Shown here: positions 24,284-35,643 of the stretch, piece after piece | Layout: every line of letters starts with the position of its first letter | How positions within the stretch are numbered: the first letter of the stretch is position 1 | From: Turnera subulata | Lineage: Eukaryota > Streptophyta > Magnoliopsida > Malpighiales > Passifloraceae | NCBI GenBank assembly: GCA_028386065.3 | Contig: JAKUCV010002319.1 | Location: forward strand, 85,585 to 149,584 | Length of the DNA: 64,000 bases | Direction: 5' to 3' | The notes under the pieces: generated by a model | Database searches by the model: none | The model's input: the letters and a program-made list of their open reading frames with translations, nothing else | Told to the model about the DNA's origin: nothing | Made by a program: the position numbers and the translations under genes

Positions 24284-25135
24284 GGTTCTGTCCCGGGTTA
24301 ATGCATAAAAATATCTCTTAACTTTTTTATTTTCACCACTGTTGTCCCTAAAAAAAGTATTGGGTAATTTATATTCCTCAATTTGTGCCTAGCCGAGTAG
24401 AATTGTCCAATTACCTACAGTAACAGGTTTTGGATGTGGAACCCACCTGCTGTTGAATAATTTTTTTTTTGTATAGTACTTGTTTTCCACGTCAGATTGG
24501 CTTTAGTTTTTTTGAATTTTTTAAAAAATAAAAAAAAACTTGTAATTGGAAAAATTATGTGGGTCTCATATGCAATCATCTGATTTAAAAAAATAAATAT
24601 ATATGTTTTTTTTGGAATCAAATTTAGATTCGTAATAAAAAATATTATAAAAGAATAAGAAAATCAAAAAAGAATTCGCAATTTAAAATTTATTAGGGCC
24701 CCACATCTTTAATCTATAAAATTAAACTTTAATAAAATTTAAAATTCAAAAAAGGAATCGCAATTTAAAATTTACGAGGGCCCACATCAAGGATTCGCAT
24801 TCCGTTAAATTTAAAATTTTCCAATATTTTTTCCCAATTATTTTTAGAAATTAAATTTTTTATAAATTAAATAAATTAGAATATTAGGGTGGGATCCACG
24901 ATTTTTAAGTTACTAATCTGGCGTGGAATCCAAAAAGTAGGAAAAATAATTTTTTATTCAATAGTAAGAGGGTCCCACATCCGAAACCGGTTACTGGAGG
25001 TAATTGGACAACTTTACTCGGTGAGGCACAGGTTAAGAGATATAGATTACCCAATACTGTTTTTAGAGACAACAATGGTAAAAATAAAAAAGTTAAGGGA
25101 CATTTTTATGCATTAACTCGTTTTGCCCCAGAACC
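24284..25135. mobile_element. Long-TIR non-autonomous element, about 850 bp
   Basis: An inverted repeat of about 170 bp: the left part (gttaatgcataaaaatatctcttaac..., from 24297) pairs with the right part ending at 25117 (...cattaac). Outermost words ggttctg (24284) and cagaacc (25135) also pair. The interior has a direct duplication (caatttaaaatttattagggcc/caatttaaaatttacgagggcc). No coding capacity. Target duplication not resolved; it is probably a Mutator-like MITE. Confidence 0.75.
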
Positions 25136-25451
25136 TCATTTCAGTGATAGGCACTGTTAACAATTGCTACTATTATCACCATCTTTAGTCAAAAAAGAAA
25201 AAGAAAATGAAGGCACAGCTCCCGTTTCAGCCTATAATCCGAGGTCTTGTGGTATCCAATTGTCAAAAACGTCAAGATTACTTTTCCATTCTTGCATTTA
25301 TCCGAATATAGAAAAGAAAACAAAAACAGAAGATGCTTGCTTAATTTGCTTGACAATGTTGTACACTGCCCTGCCCTGAGCAATAAATTTGGTGTTAATA
25401 TTGAGCAGTGTTCCATGCCAAATTTGGTAAATCTAGCTAGAGATGTTCGTG

Positions 25452-26848
25452 CTAAGCACTTTTCTTGGAGATCTTGGAGGCTATTCGGCGGTGGTTTAAC
25501 CAGTTAAGAAATTCCGGACAAACAAGCTGCACCAGATACATCATCCTCATCCAAAATGGTATTGTCAAGTACCTATCTCCCCTGCAAGCACTGCTTACAA
25601 TTGATTTAGCACAAACTTCGGTAGGCATCATAGGCGGACTCCCCATATCAGCCTGAAAGAGTATCACGAAAAGCCATCATGAATCTACTTGCTGTGACTT
25701 TGACCATACAAAACACTTGGAATTACATATAGGTAAAATGTAATACCTCTTTTAGGAAATTTCCTCCTGTCATTTCAGAGTTGGTTAGGCCAGGGCTAGC
25801 AATTGTTACTCCTATATCTGAACCAAATTCAACGCTTAATGTCTCGAAAAAGGCGGTTAGAGCTGCCTTGGATGCCTGGAGTCATTGCAGAACATCTGTT
25901 GGTCAGATAAGAAAAATGACCAACTGGGTTTACATTGGACCACAAAATGAAATTCTTACGCTGTAAAAGCTCGATTTAGGCGGCGGATACCACGCTAAGA
26001 CTGAAGACATCACAATAATCCTCCCTTTAGTTCTCCTCAAGTGTGGAACAGCATGATGTGTGGTTTGCACAGTACCCCAGAAATTTAAGTCCTGCAAGGC
26101 CATCATCAACAAGGAAGTTCTTGCTATATATATTAATGCATTACTGGTTCTAGTTGGGATGTTGACTTGTTCTTCTCAAAGACATACCATAGCTCTTGTA
26201 GCATCAGATATCTCCATGTAACTCTCGAAGTATCCAGTTTGATGAACACCAGCGTTGTTCACCAGGTGATTTACTGTTGCATACAGCAAACATGGGCTAG
26301 CCATAGTACTACATCGAGCAAGCTCAACAACAAAAATCTTTGAAAGCAGAAAAAGAAAAACAAACATAAACCACCACAAACTTTAATCTTACATTGTCCA
26401 AAATGATTCACTGTCTCATCCACGAGCCTCTTACAGTCTTCACTCTTGGATACATCTGCGAGTATTACTAGAACATCAGGAGACCCCAATGTGCGGGCCT
26501 TCTCTGCAACCTCTCGAAGACGGTCTTCTCTTCTAGCAACAAGCGCTAAACGAGCTCCCCTCTTGGCATACTCGTATGCTAGATGCTACAAAGGTTACAA
26601 AATGATCAATTACATAAACTGATAAATTCATTCATATAAAAAGTAGGATGTATCTATTTACATACCTCACCGATGCCTGCAGATGCTCCGGTGATTAGTA
26701 CCACTTTCCCGGTCAAATTTTCACAGAATATGGATCTTATAACCCGACTTAGAATCTTGGAAATGAGTATTAGAGGCAAAGAGAGAAGTAGCAGTGGGAG
26801 AACTATAATAGGAACTACAATATTAGCGGCCTTGTGACTGGGAGCCAT
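25452..26848 (-). CDS. HSD-B, 11-beta-hydroxysteroid dehydrogenase-like SDR
   Basis: Intact six-exon gene: 26666-26848, 26393-26585, 26188-26273, 25960-26091, 25747-25875, 25452-25652. Exon lengths 183, 193, 86, 132, 129 and 201 sum to 308 codons. N-terminal hydrophobic stretch (about 10-30) with several Pro residues, Rossmann motif TGASAGIG (53-60; one Ser of the usual TGASSGIG is Ala), NNAG (131-134), Ser184, and YSASK (Tyr197, Lys201). Start taken at MAPSHK, shared by C and E; an in-frame upstream ATG adding 21 residues has no paralogue support. Very similar to C and E. Confidence 0.93.
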
Positions 26849-27879
26849 GGCTGTGCCCCAAGGAAGGAAGGAAAGGATTCCCTGTGGAACTATGATGGAT
26901 TCGTTTGCCAATATTGTAAGTCTCCTTCCATGGCTGCTTTAATCTAATTTAAGGTAAACAGGAGTCCAGCACACCAACCAGAAAGCGACATGACCCGTTC
27001 AAAATTGGAGTCCTATAATTTAATGCATGTCAGATATATAAAAAAGCATATATATCATATGTAGCAGACTCTAATGTTTAGCATATCATATATTATATAT
27101 TATTTAGAGCAAAAAATTCCCATTTGAACAGCTAAATGAAATTAGGGAGTAGAGCATGTGCAGGTTATACATATATCACTCTGTTTGTGGTGAAGTCGAT
27201 TAATTTGGGTCCAATATTTTATTGGCACTTGTATATAAAAGCATATCTTACATATCAGAATCTAATGCTTTATAGTAGAGAAATTTTATAGTATATTCTT
27301 TGGACCGAGGATCGGTTTATCATCTGTACCAGACTTATCATGCATACCTTTCAAAGTACCTGACTACTCTATTCTGTCCAAGCTGAAATATTCTCTTCAT
27401 TTCTTTCAGTAAAAGAAATAACTTTTGGTTCACACCTATCACCAATTGGATTTTGTTGTTATTAGTGAGGCCTATCAGCAGGGCCTTAACACACCATTTG
27501 ACCCAAAACCTATAGAATTGTAGGTCCTGAGTATGTGAACCACACATCAAAGTGTTTCTCTAGTCTTATTTTAGTGGGGAATTCTGTTCTGTTGTACACT
27601 CGTATTCCATCAACTAGATTGCATTTGCATCAAATGAAGATAAAGACCCGTTAAAATTATTCCAGAGTACACACTACGTCATTTCTCAATATATCTCGAT
27701 TGGCAAGAAAGTTGTAGAACATTGGGAATTTTGCATTTATCTAACGATAGAAAACGAAACAGGAAACATACTCTGCCTCATTATTTTGCTAGACTGCCCT
27801 GGGCAATACATTTGGAGTTAATATTGAGCAGGTTTCAATGTCAGGAAACAAAGACAAGATGAACAGTTAGATGTTCTTG
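26849..27879. other. Spacer between HSD-B and HSD-C
   Basis: Upstream DNA of HSD-B and 3' flank of HSD-C. The part at about 27720-27850 matches the 3' flanks of HSD-B and HSD-E (words such as ttaatattgagcag). No gene. Confidence 0.6.
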
Positions 27880-29491
27880 CTATGTTATTTTCTTGATCTT
27901 GGCGGCTCTTTTGCGTTGGCTATACCAGTTCATAACTTCTGGACAAATAAGCTGCCCCAGATACAACATCCTAGTCCAAAATGGTATCGTCAAGTACCTA
28001 TCTCCCCTGCATGCACTGCTTACAATTGATTTAGCACAAACTTCTGTTGGCATCATAGGGGGACTCCCAAAATCAGCCTGCAATATTATCACCAAAACCA
28101 TCATGAATCTACTTGCTATGACTTTGACCTGACAAAACGTTTGAAAATTACTCAGCTATAATGTAATACCTCTTCTAGCGTATTGCCTTTGGTCATTTCA
28201 GAGTCGGTCGGGCCGGGACTGGCAATTGTTACTCCTATATCTGAACCGAATTCGACACTTAATGTCTCAAAAAAGGCTGTTAGAGCTGCCTTTGATGCCT
28301 GAAGTCATTGCAGAAAATCTGTTGATGATTAGATAGGAAAAATGAGCCACTGGCTAGTAGCTACTACTTAATTTTCTTACAATGTAGTTTGACAGGAAAG
28401 AAACTCTTACATTGTAAAAGCTCAAGTTAGGCGCTGGATACCATGCTAAGATTGAAGAAATGACAATAATCCTGCCTTTACTTCTCCTCAAGTGTGGAAC
28501 AGCATGATGCGTGGTTTGCACAGTTCCCCAGAAATTTATGTCCTGCGAAGCCACAGGAACTCGTGAGCAGATCTGTTGTCACTGATGCTACTATGAAAAA
28601 TTTCCCTTCCCTGCAATGTTTAAATTGTACAATACAAGACATATTGAAGATTGAAAGTAAAGGAAAGAGCAGTAACTATGGCAAAGAAGCAACAAGTTTC
28701 AGATACATAAAAGTTATGTTCAACTTGAACTACAACCAAAAACCATGTTCAACAGCTTTGAACACCGAACTACAAGTTCTTGCATTACTGGTTCAAGTTG
28801 GGATATTGACTTGGTCATCTCAATGACATACCATAGGTTTTGTAGCATCAGATATTTGCCTGTAACTCTCAAAGTATCCAGCTTTATGAACACCAGCGTT
28901 GTTCACCAGGTGATTTACTGTTGCATACAGCAAACATGAGCCACAGTGCTAAACAAACTCACCAACAAAAAGCCTGAAAGTGAAAAAAATAAACCACCAT
29001 AATTTTTGTGTTACATTGCCCAAAATGATTCACTGTCTGATCAATGAGCCTCTTACAATCTTCACTCTTGGATACATCTGCACATACCACAATAACATCA
29101 GGGGATCCCAATATCCGGGCCTTATTTGCAACTTCTCGAAGAAGGTCTTCTCTTCTAGCAGCAAGGGCTAAACGCGCTCCCCTCCTGGCATACTCGTATG
29201 CTAGATGCTACAAAGGTTACAAATTGATCAAAACATGATTAAATAAACCGCTAAATTCATTCACTTAGAAGGAACTAGTATATATATGAGATATATCTAC
29301 GTTCATACCTCACCGATACCTGAAGATGCTCCGGTGATTAGTACCACTTTCCCGGTCAACTTTTCGCTGAATATGGATCTTATAGCTCGACTTAGAATCT
29401 TGGAAATGAGTATTAGTGGCAAAAAGAGAAGTAGCAGCGGGAGAACTATAATAGGAACTACAATATTAGCAGCCTTGTGACTGGGAGCCAT
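27880..29491 (-). CDS. HSD-C, 11-beta-hydroxysteroid dehydrogenase-like SDR
   Basis: Exons 29309-29491, 29015-29207, 28832-28917, 28411-28542, 28170-28298 and 27880-28077 join to 307 codons (306 residues) with no stop. Anchor with LLLLFLPLILIS, then TGASSGIG (53-60), NNAG (131-134), Ser184, and YNASK (Tyr197, Lys201). The residue after the catalytic Tyr is Asn as in E-G rather than Ser as in A and B. The C-terminus is a lysine-rich tail (KIKKIT) one codon shorter than in B. Intron 3 (about 290 nt) is longer than in B. Confidence 0.93.
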
Positions 29492-29935
29492 TGCAGTTCT
29501 ACTTCACTAGCTAGATCAAGTTCGAGGAAAGGATTCCCCGGGGAGATAAGATGGGCAAGTTTGCCAATATAGTAAGTCTACTTAAACTACTCCTACCATG
29601 GCTGCCTTAATGTAAATAAAAATAACACCAGTCGAGGACACCAACCAGAAAACGAGAAGACCTGTTCAATATATGAGTCCTATAATTTAATGTCACATGT
29701 ATAAGCATATCGAGTATTATATATTATATGTAAACGATATCAGAGCAGACAACAAATGATGCACAATGAGGTCATGTAAATTAATTAAACAGACATGAAA
29801 AAAGCGTTCCTTCCATATTCAACAATTGACTAATTAATCCAATAACTTTTCTTTCCTCAGATGGATAAGCAATCAGTCCGTCCTCTGCATGATGACATGG
29901 TAACCCTTGAGGAGATTCAGCCAGGGATGTTCATG
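29492..29935. other. Spacer between HSD-C and HSD-D
   Basis: About 440 bp, AT-rich, no ORF. It should hold the HSD-C promoter; no distinct TATA box stands out. Confidence 0.5.
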
Positions 29936-31520
29936 CTAGGAACTTTTCTTTGAAGTTCTACCAACTATCAGAAAGTGGGTTGTCCACTCTACAACTTCAG
30001 GACAAATAATCTTCAACAGAAACACAATCCTCAACCAAAATGGATGTGACAAATATCTATCTCCACGACAAGCACTGTTTACAATTGCTTTAGCACACCC
30101 TTCAGGAGACATGGGGGGGAACAAATTCCTTTTGAGCCTAAAAGAGCGTCAAAAGACTAATCAGAAATCTGGTTTCTGTGATATCAAATGGACTAATTGT
30201 TGAGATAAACACAAAAGATTTGCACAACCCATTCAGCCCTTAAGGTATAAGATAAACAAAATTGAAGATAAAAATTTGTCAAAGCGGAAGAAGCATCCTA
30301 CTAGCATCGTGAATCATGCAATTCAAGTTCAGGATCAAAATTTAATCACCAAAAAAACATAAATCGTTACTCAATTTGCATCCTACACTTTTACCTTTTT
30401 TAGAAAATCTCCTCCTGTCATTTCTGACGTGACTACGCCAGGGTTGACAATAGTTATTCTAACATGTGGACCAATTCAACAGCCATTGTCTCGTGTAAGG
30501 CAGTTAGAGCTGCCTTGCTTGCCTGAGGCCATTTGCAGAGAAGAACAAAGAATCCGAAAAAAAAAAAATTAAGAAAAGCATTGGCTGGGTTTTCTAAAAA
30601 GCATTTTGCTGAGAAACATTTCTTACACAGTAGAATCCATATCTAGGGATTGGAAGCCATTCGGAGGCTGAGGAAATAACTATGATCCTCCCACTACTCT
30701 TTTTCAGGTGTGGAACAGCAAAATGTGAGCAATTCACAGAACCCCAGAAATTTGTATCCTGCATAGCCATAAAAAAGTATAAGTTCTTATGGATAAACCG
30801 CTAGAAGAAAGTCAGAAACTTCCGAGAAGTTTTCCATGATTGGAACACATACCATAACTCTTGCAAAATCAGAAACCTGAGTGCAATCCTCGATAAAACA
30901 CCAGCATTGTTCACCAGGTGATCCACTGTTGCATAGAACTCAATAAACTAATGATCATCATTCATACAAGAACAAGTTGGTCGACCAAATCATCCTGAAA
31001 AAATGAGACTAGGGCTAATAATATTAAATGCTACCAACACTTTAAACTCACATTTCCCAAAATGATTCACCGCTTCATCAATAAACCGCTTACAGTCCTC
31101 ACTCTTGGAAATGTCGGTGCGAAAAAAGATTACTTCTTGAGCTCCTAGTAGTCGAGCTTTATCAGCTACTGCCTTAAGACGATCTTCCCTTCTAGCTGCA
31201 AGCGCTAGACGTGCTCCTCTCCTTCCATACTCGTACGCCAGATGCTTCAAAAAATTTATACAGAACGCATCATATATATTGACATCCAGAGAAATTAAGA
31301 TGAAATGTACATTTGTATATATGGAGAATATGCAAACCTCTCCAATTCCTGAAGATGCTCCTGTGATTAGTACTACTTTTCCTGCCAAGTTTTCACTGGA
31401 TATTGATCTTTTCACCCAACTTAGTGTCTTGTAAAGGAGTAATAGTGGCCATAAAAAGAACAGGAAACTGAATAATGTGAGAGTAACTACGATGTTTATG
31501 ATCTTGTGAATCCAATCCAT
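29936..31520 (-). pseudogene. HSD-D, frameshifted HSD-like SDR
   Basis: Same six-exon layout: 31338-31520, 31052-31244, 30853-30925, 30627-30758, 30395-30522, 29936-30137. Exons 1, 2 and 4 have normal lengths with TGASSGIG and a Tyr-x-x-x-Lys (YCASK). Exon 3 is 73 nt instead of 86, a 13-nt loss after NNAG that shifts the frame. Exon 5 lacks one base (128 instead of 129). Exon 6 has one extra base in a C7 run near 30114-30120 (202 instead of 201). Splice sites remain canonical. The sequence is diverged from B, C and E (start MDWIHK), so it is an older paralogue. If the indels are assembly errors it would be a gene of about 307 residues. Confidence 0.82.
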
Positions 31521-32393
31521 GGCAATGCTTCACTTTGAGTGACCCGGAACAGTTTTGATTTGGTGGTCTATAGTATGTGCCAACCAAGTCTTGACAGATT
31601 TGTATTGATATCGTCATTAAATTCAGCTAACAAATGGTGCTGTGCTGTCACCTTCGTACGTTGGGTTTGGCACTGAATGCGAATAATAAGAGTGGTAAAT
31701 ATTTTGGTTGCAAAAACTAGAAATGATGATTAAAAAAAAAAGAGGCAAAATTTCATTTTGCACACTTTAATTTTAATGGAGTATCAATTTGGCCATCTAA
31801 TTATTTGTTTGAACATTTTAACAATTTAATTTGTTAATTCATCACAATTAAAGCATTCTACCTTAAAAAAATGCTTTTAGATCTCCATTAATGTTGGCAC
31901 GTGAGTTATCTTCTAGACTCTTAAAAAAATTATGTTCTGTAAATTTAGGTTAATCCTTCTTTTTTATATTTTTTTTCCTTTAAATATTTGTAGAAATGTC
32001 TTGTCACAATTTTTTAGAAGGAGAAGGATTTTTGGGAAAAATAAATAGGGGTTTTTGAAACACCCCGATCCGTATTCACCGTTTACACAGTAAACACGTG
32101 GGACCACATACTATTACAACAACCACAGCGGTAAATAACACAACCAACAGATTAAATACATTAAAAGTACATAATACATCAACCGTACTAGTCCCGGCAC
32201 GGGAACATTATTACTACTAGCATCAATCCATAGAGATATAAACAGCAAGCAGCGGAAGTCTTAATACAACACAATAATAGATAATGATATGGACATAATG
32301 CAACGCAGGATGGATCCGGGCCTGGCAGAGGGTGCGCCACAGCTTGCCTCGAACGTACCTGAGCTACGCACAATCAATCTACGCGACCAGGTC

Positions 32394-33125
32394 NNNNNNN
32401 NNNNNNNNNNNNNNNNNNNNNNNNNNNNNNNNNNNNNNNNNNNNNNNNNNNNNNNNNNNNNNNNNNNNNNNNNNNNNNNNNNNNNNNNNNNNNNNNNNNN
32501 NNNNNNNNNNNNNNNNNNNNNNNNNNNNNNNNNNNNNNNNNNNNNNNNNNNNNNNNNNNNNNNNNNNNNNNNNNNNNNNNNNNNNNNNNNNNNNNNNNNN
32601 NNNNNNNNNNNNNNNNNNNNNNNNNNNNNNNNNNNNNNNNNNNNNNNNNNNNNNNNNNNNNNNNNNNNNNNNNNNNNNNNNNNNNNNNNNNNNNNNNNNN
32701 NNNNNNNNNNNNNNNNNNNNNNNNNNNNNNNNNNNNNNNNNNNNNNNNNNNNNNNNNNNNNNNNNNNNNNNNNNNNNNNNNNNNNNNNNNNNNNNNNNNN
32801 NNNNNNNNNNNNNNNNNNNNNNNNNNNNNNNNNNNNNNNNNNNNNNNNNNNNNNNNNNNNNNNNNNNNNNNNNNNNNNNNNNNNNNNNNNNNNNNNNNNN
32901 NNNNNNNNNNNNNNNNNNNNNNNNNNNNNNNNNNNNNNNNNNNNNNNNNNNNNNNNNNNNNNNNNNNNNNNNNNNNNNNNNNNNNNNNNNNNNNNNNNNN
33001 NNNNNNNNNNNNNNNNNNNNNNNNNNNNNNNNNNNNNNNNNNNNNNNNNNNNNNNNNNNNNNNNNNNNNNNNNNNNNNNNNNNNNNNNNNNNNNNNNNNN
33101 NNNNNNNNNNNNNNNNNNNNNNNNN
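32394..33125. other. Assembly gap (N)
   Basis: 732 N bases. The gap is inside the repeat, so true length is unknown. Confidence 0.99.
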
Positions 33126-33357
33126 TATTCTATTTCACTTATTTAATATCATAGTCTGGTCTCATTTCACCGTATTTACATCCGGTTATTAAATACTTTA
33201 TAATCCTCCCTCTAAAGAAAAAGTTCCCTTGTATATAATATGTTTCTAAAAATTAATTACTAGTACTCCTAAAACAATATGTCTATTAATTATTTCTTTA
33301 AAACATATTTTATTTCCTAATTTCTTTTTTTTCAGAATTTTCTTTTTTTTTAAATTG

Positions 33358-33516
33358 GGCCGTGAACAGTAACCGTGAACAGTGCCGGCCCGTGAACAGT
33401 TCGGTCCATGCACAGTACTGGGCCTGTGAACAGTCGGCCCGTGTACAGTGCAGACCCATGAACAGTTCTCGGCCCATGCACAGTGGCCCATGAATAGTGC
33501 CGGCCCGTGAACAGTA
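33358..33516 (+). repeat. Degenerate tandem array of CCCGTGAACAGT units
   Basis: About ten units of 10-20 bp with core YRTGNACAGT (cgtgaacagt, catgcacagt, tgtgaacagt, cgtgtacagt, catgaatagt), separated by ggcc-rich spacers. It lies within the large LTR. Confidence 0.85.
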
Positions 33517-34130
33517 CCAGGCCTTGGGCCAGGCCGAGGACCCGACGGATCAACCCGACCCGACCCGCGACCCGGCCACTGAAACGGGTCGCGTCTTCAA
33601 CCTTGGTCTCACCTGCAGAATGACGCGGGCGGTGCAGGCGGAAACGGCGCACGCAAGCAGGGCGGCGGCTGGCGACGGTCTCTGGACGGTGGACGGCTGG
33701 TGAGGTGACTGCGGTGTGGAGGTGGCTTGGGGTGGTTACGTGGTGTCGCGGGCGGCGTGGAAGAGACGATGGTTGCGGCTGCACGTGGTCGTTGCGTGGC
33801 TTCCTCGTCGTCGGCGGTGACGGCGCGACGAGAGCAAGGAAGGGTGGAGATGATGGTGGCAGGCTGGTGGTGATGGTGCGTGACTCAAGCGTGGGGTGTA
33901 GGTGATGGGGGTGGTGTTCGGCGCGGGAAGAAGAAAGAAAAATAAAGGGATGGCGGGTTCTTTTTTTTTCTTTGGTATGCATGGTGTTGCAGGGTGTGAT
34001 TTAATAGGCAGGGTGTTGCTGGTCACGACAAACATGGATACAGCGTTCTTCACGAGCTCACAGGAAGCTTTTCACGGGTTGGTTCACGGGCAGGAGCAGG
34101 ACTTCACGTTTGAACAGAGAAAGTGTTGTG

Positions 34131-34148
34131 CATGTCATGCATGACATG
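34131..34148. repeat. Perfect 18-bp palindrome
   Basis: CATGTCATGCATGACATG, followed by further catg/atgcatg words to about 34172. The whole 40 bp can fold on itself. Confidence 0.85.
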
Positions 34149-34737
34149 CATGGCATGTATGACATGCATGGTTTATGGTGCAACTTGTATAGTGTGCCGT
34201 CCGGTCCCGAGAAACCCATACTGATACGTAAAACTCTTAAGAAAATCCGAGCGTAGAACAAAGCTCGGTTCCGGAATCCATTGCATAATTTCCCAAAATT
34301 ATTTTATTTCACGGTAAATTATTATACAAGCCTATTTACAGTCCCGGTAAATGTAAAATTTACCCGGGCTGTTACAGTTTTCCTTAATCTGGCCTTATGT
34401 CGTTAGTTTTGGAAGTTTAATAGGTAAAAAATATATTTTCACCAAAAAAATAGGTAAAAAATATATAAAAGAAAAAGATTTAAACCTATATTTGTTATTT
34501 ACAAAATATAGATTGTTTAGGAATCTAAAAGATAATTTAATTGTGATGAATTATCAAATTAGCAAATAACAGGATGCTTTTTTTTTTCATGACAGTATGC
34601 TTTAATTGTGATGAGTTAGCAAATTAAATTGTTAAAATATTCAAACAAATAATTAGATGGCCAATTTGATACTCCAATAAAGTTAAAGTGTGGAAAATGA
34701 AATTTTGCCAAAAAAAAACTAGAAATGCAACCAAAAT

Positions 34738-35643
34738 TAGCAAACTAATTAAAAAAGACTAGCAAAATTAGTATAAAACGCGAGCTAAAATTTAGCATGA
34801 CCCGCCCATAACCACCAATCACGGGTCACATCTCTCATGCTTGGTCGCGGCCTGCGCGCTTGGACTGCGCAGCCCACATTGAAAAGTTTTTTGTATTGGA
34901 GCCGTTGGGCCAATTTGCTTTCCAAGCCCAAACTTGCTTAATGTGGGCCCTCAACATATCCTTCTGTAGCAGATTTTAAACGATGATCCATCAAATTCCT
35001 AAATTACCTAGAGTAAAGCAGACTCGGATGAAGAACACTTCAATTTTTTCTTAAAGAAGCATAAACAATCTTTAATTTCTGCGCTTCTGAACTGATCCTC
35101 ACAAGTGAAGCGCTACAACTTTTACACCGAAATTTTGTAAGATCACTGCTACTAATTCAATGGCTCCATTTATTGCTCGCTTACAACGAAAAAAAACCCA
35201 AGAAGGTGTAAGATGAAATAGGAACTTTGAAGAACAACAGCAAAGCAGAATTACTTGGTGGTACAACTACTAACAACAATGAGGATGAGGAATTACTCTG
35301 AAGATGCCAGCTAGAACAACAGAGCTTCTAATGCAAGTAACCATCAGGTAAGGGCAGTGCATCAATTCATGAGGAAGAACCTGAAGAAGATCTAACATCC
35401 TCGTCATAGATGAGAATGTGAGCATCTAATTGACAAAAAGGTTGAGATTACATTTTGATTCTTGGATTAATTTATCCGAACATATAAAAGAAAACAAGAA
35501 AATACAAGATGCCTGCTTAATTTGCTTGACAATGTTGTACACTGCCCCCGAGCAATGAATTTGGAGTTAATATTAAGCAGGGTCCCGTGCCTGCCAAATT
35601 TCTCTGCGTAAGAGATGTTGAATCTAGCTAGAGATGTTTCGTG
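34738..35643. repeat. Spacer before HSD-E with two different HSD 3'-flank duplicons
   Basis: 35049-35196 matches 37489-37635, the 3' flank of steroleosin-type HSD-F (words tttaatttctgcgcttct, gatcctcacaagtgaag). Directly next to it, 35198-35400 and 35430-35610 match the 3' flank of HSD-B. No steroleosin exon accompanies the first block, which marks a recombination or deletion junction at about 35197. Confidence 0.82.

Larger units (their letters stand above)
32056..34376 (+). mobile_element. Large putative solo LTR (family L, copy 2), contains assembly gap
   Basis: Begins TGAAACACCCCGATCC, ends GGGCTGTTACA, with 5-bp duplication GTTTT at 32051-32055 and 34377-34381. The ends match the copy at 11571-14947. 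732 undetermined bases (32394-33125) lie inside. The known right part has a tandem array (33358-33516), GC-rich sequence (33530-33960) and a perfect palindrome (34131-34148). Open frames spanning the N run are artefacts. Confidence 0.82.
31701..34737. mobile_element. TIR element split by a large solo LTR
   Basis: An inverted repeat of about 150 bp: left ATTTTGGTTGCA... through ggcaaaatttcattttgcacacttta and ggccatctaattatttgtttgaa, paired with the right side ending GCAACCAAAAT at 34737. Removing the LTR at 32056-34376 leaves an element of about 715 bp without coding capacity. Its own target duplication is unclear. Confidence 0.72.

Noticed and set aside
30990..31520. A single 176-residue HSD-like protein
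   Set aside because: It is exon 1 plus read-through intron plus exon 2 of HSD-D; paralogues show the intron.
32289..33192. Two long open frames of 285-286 codons
   Set aside because: They are almost wholly undetermined bases in the assembly gap.
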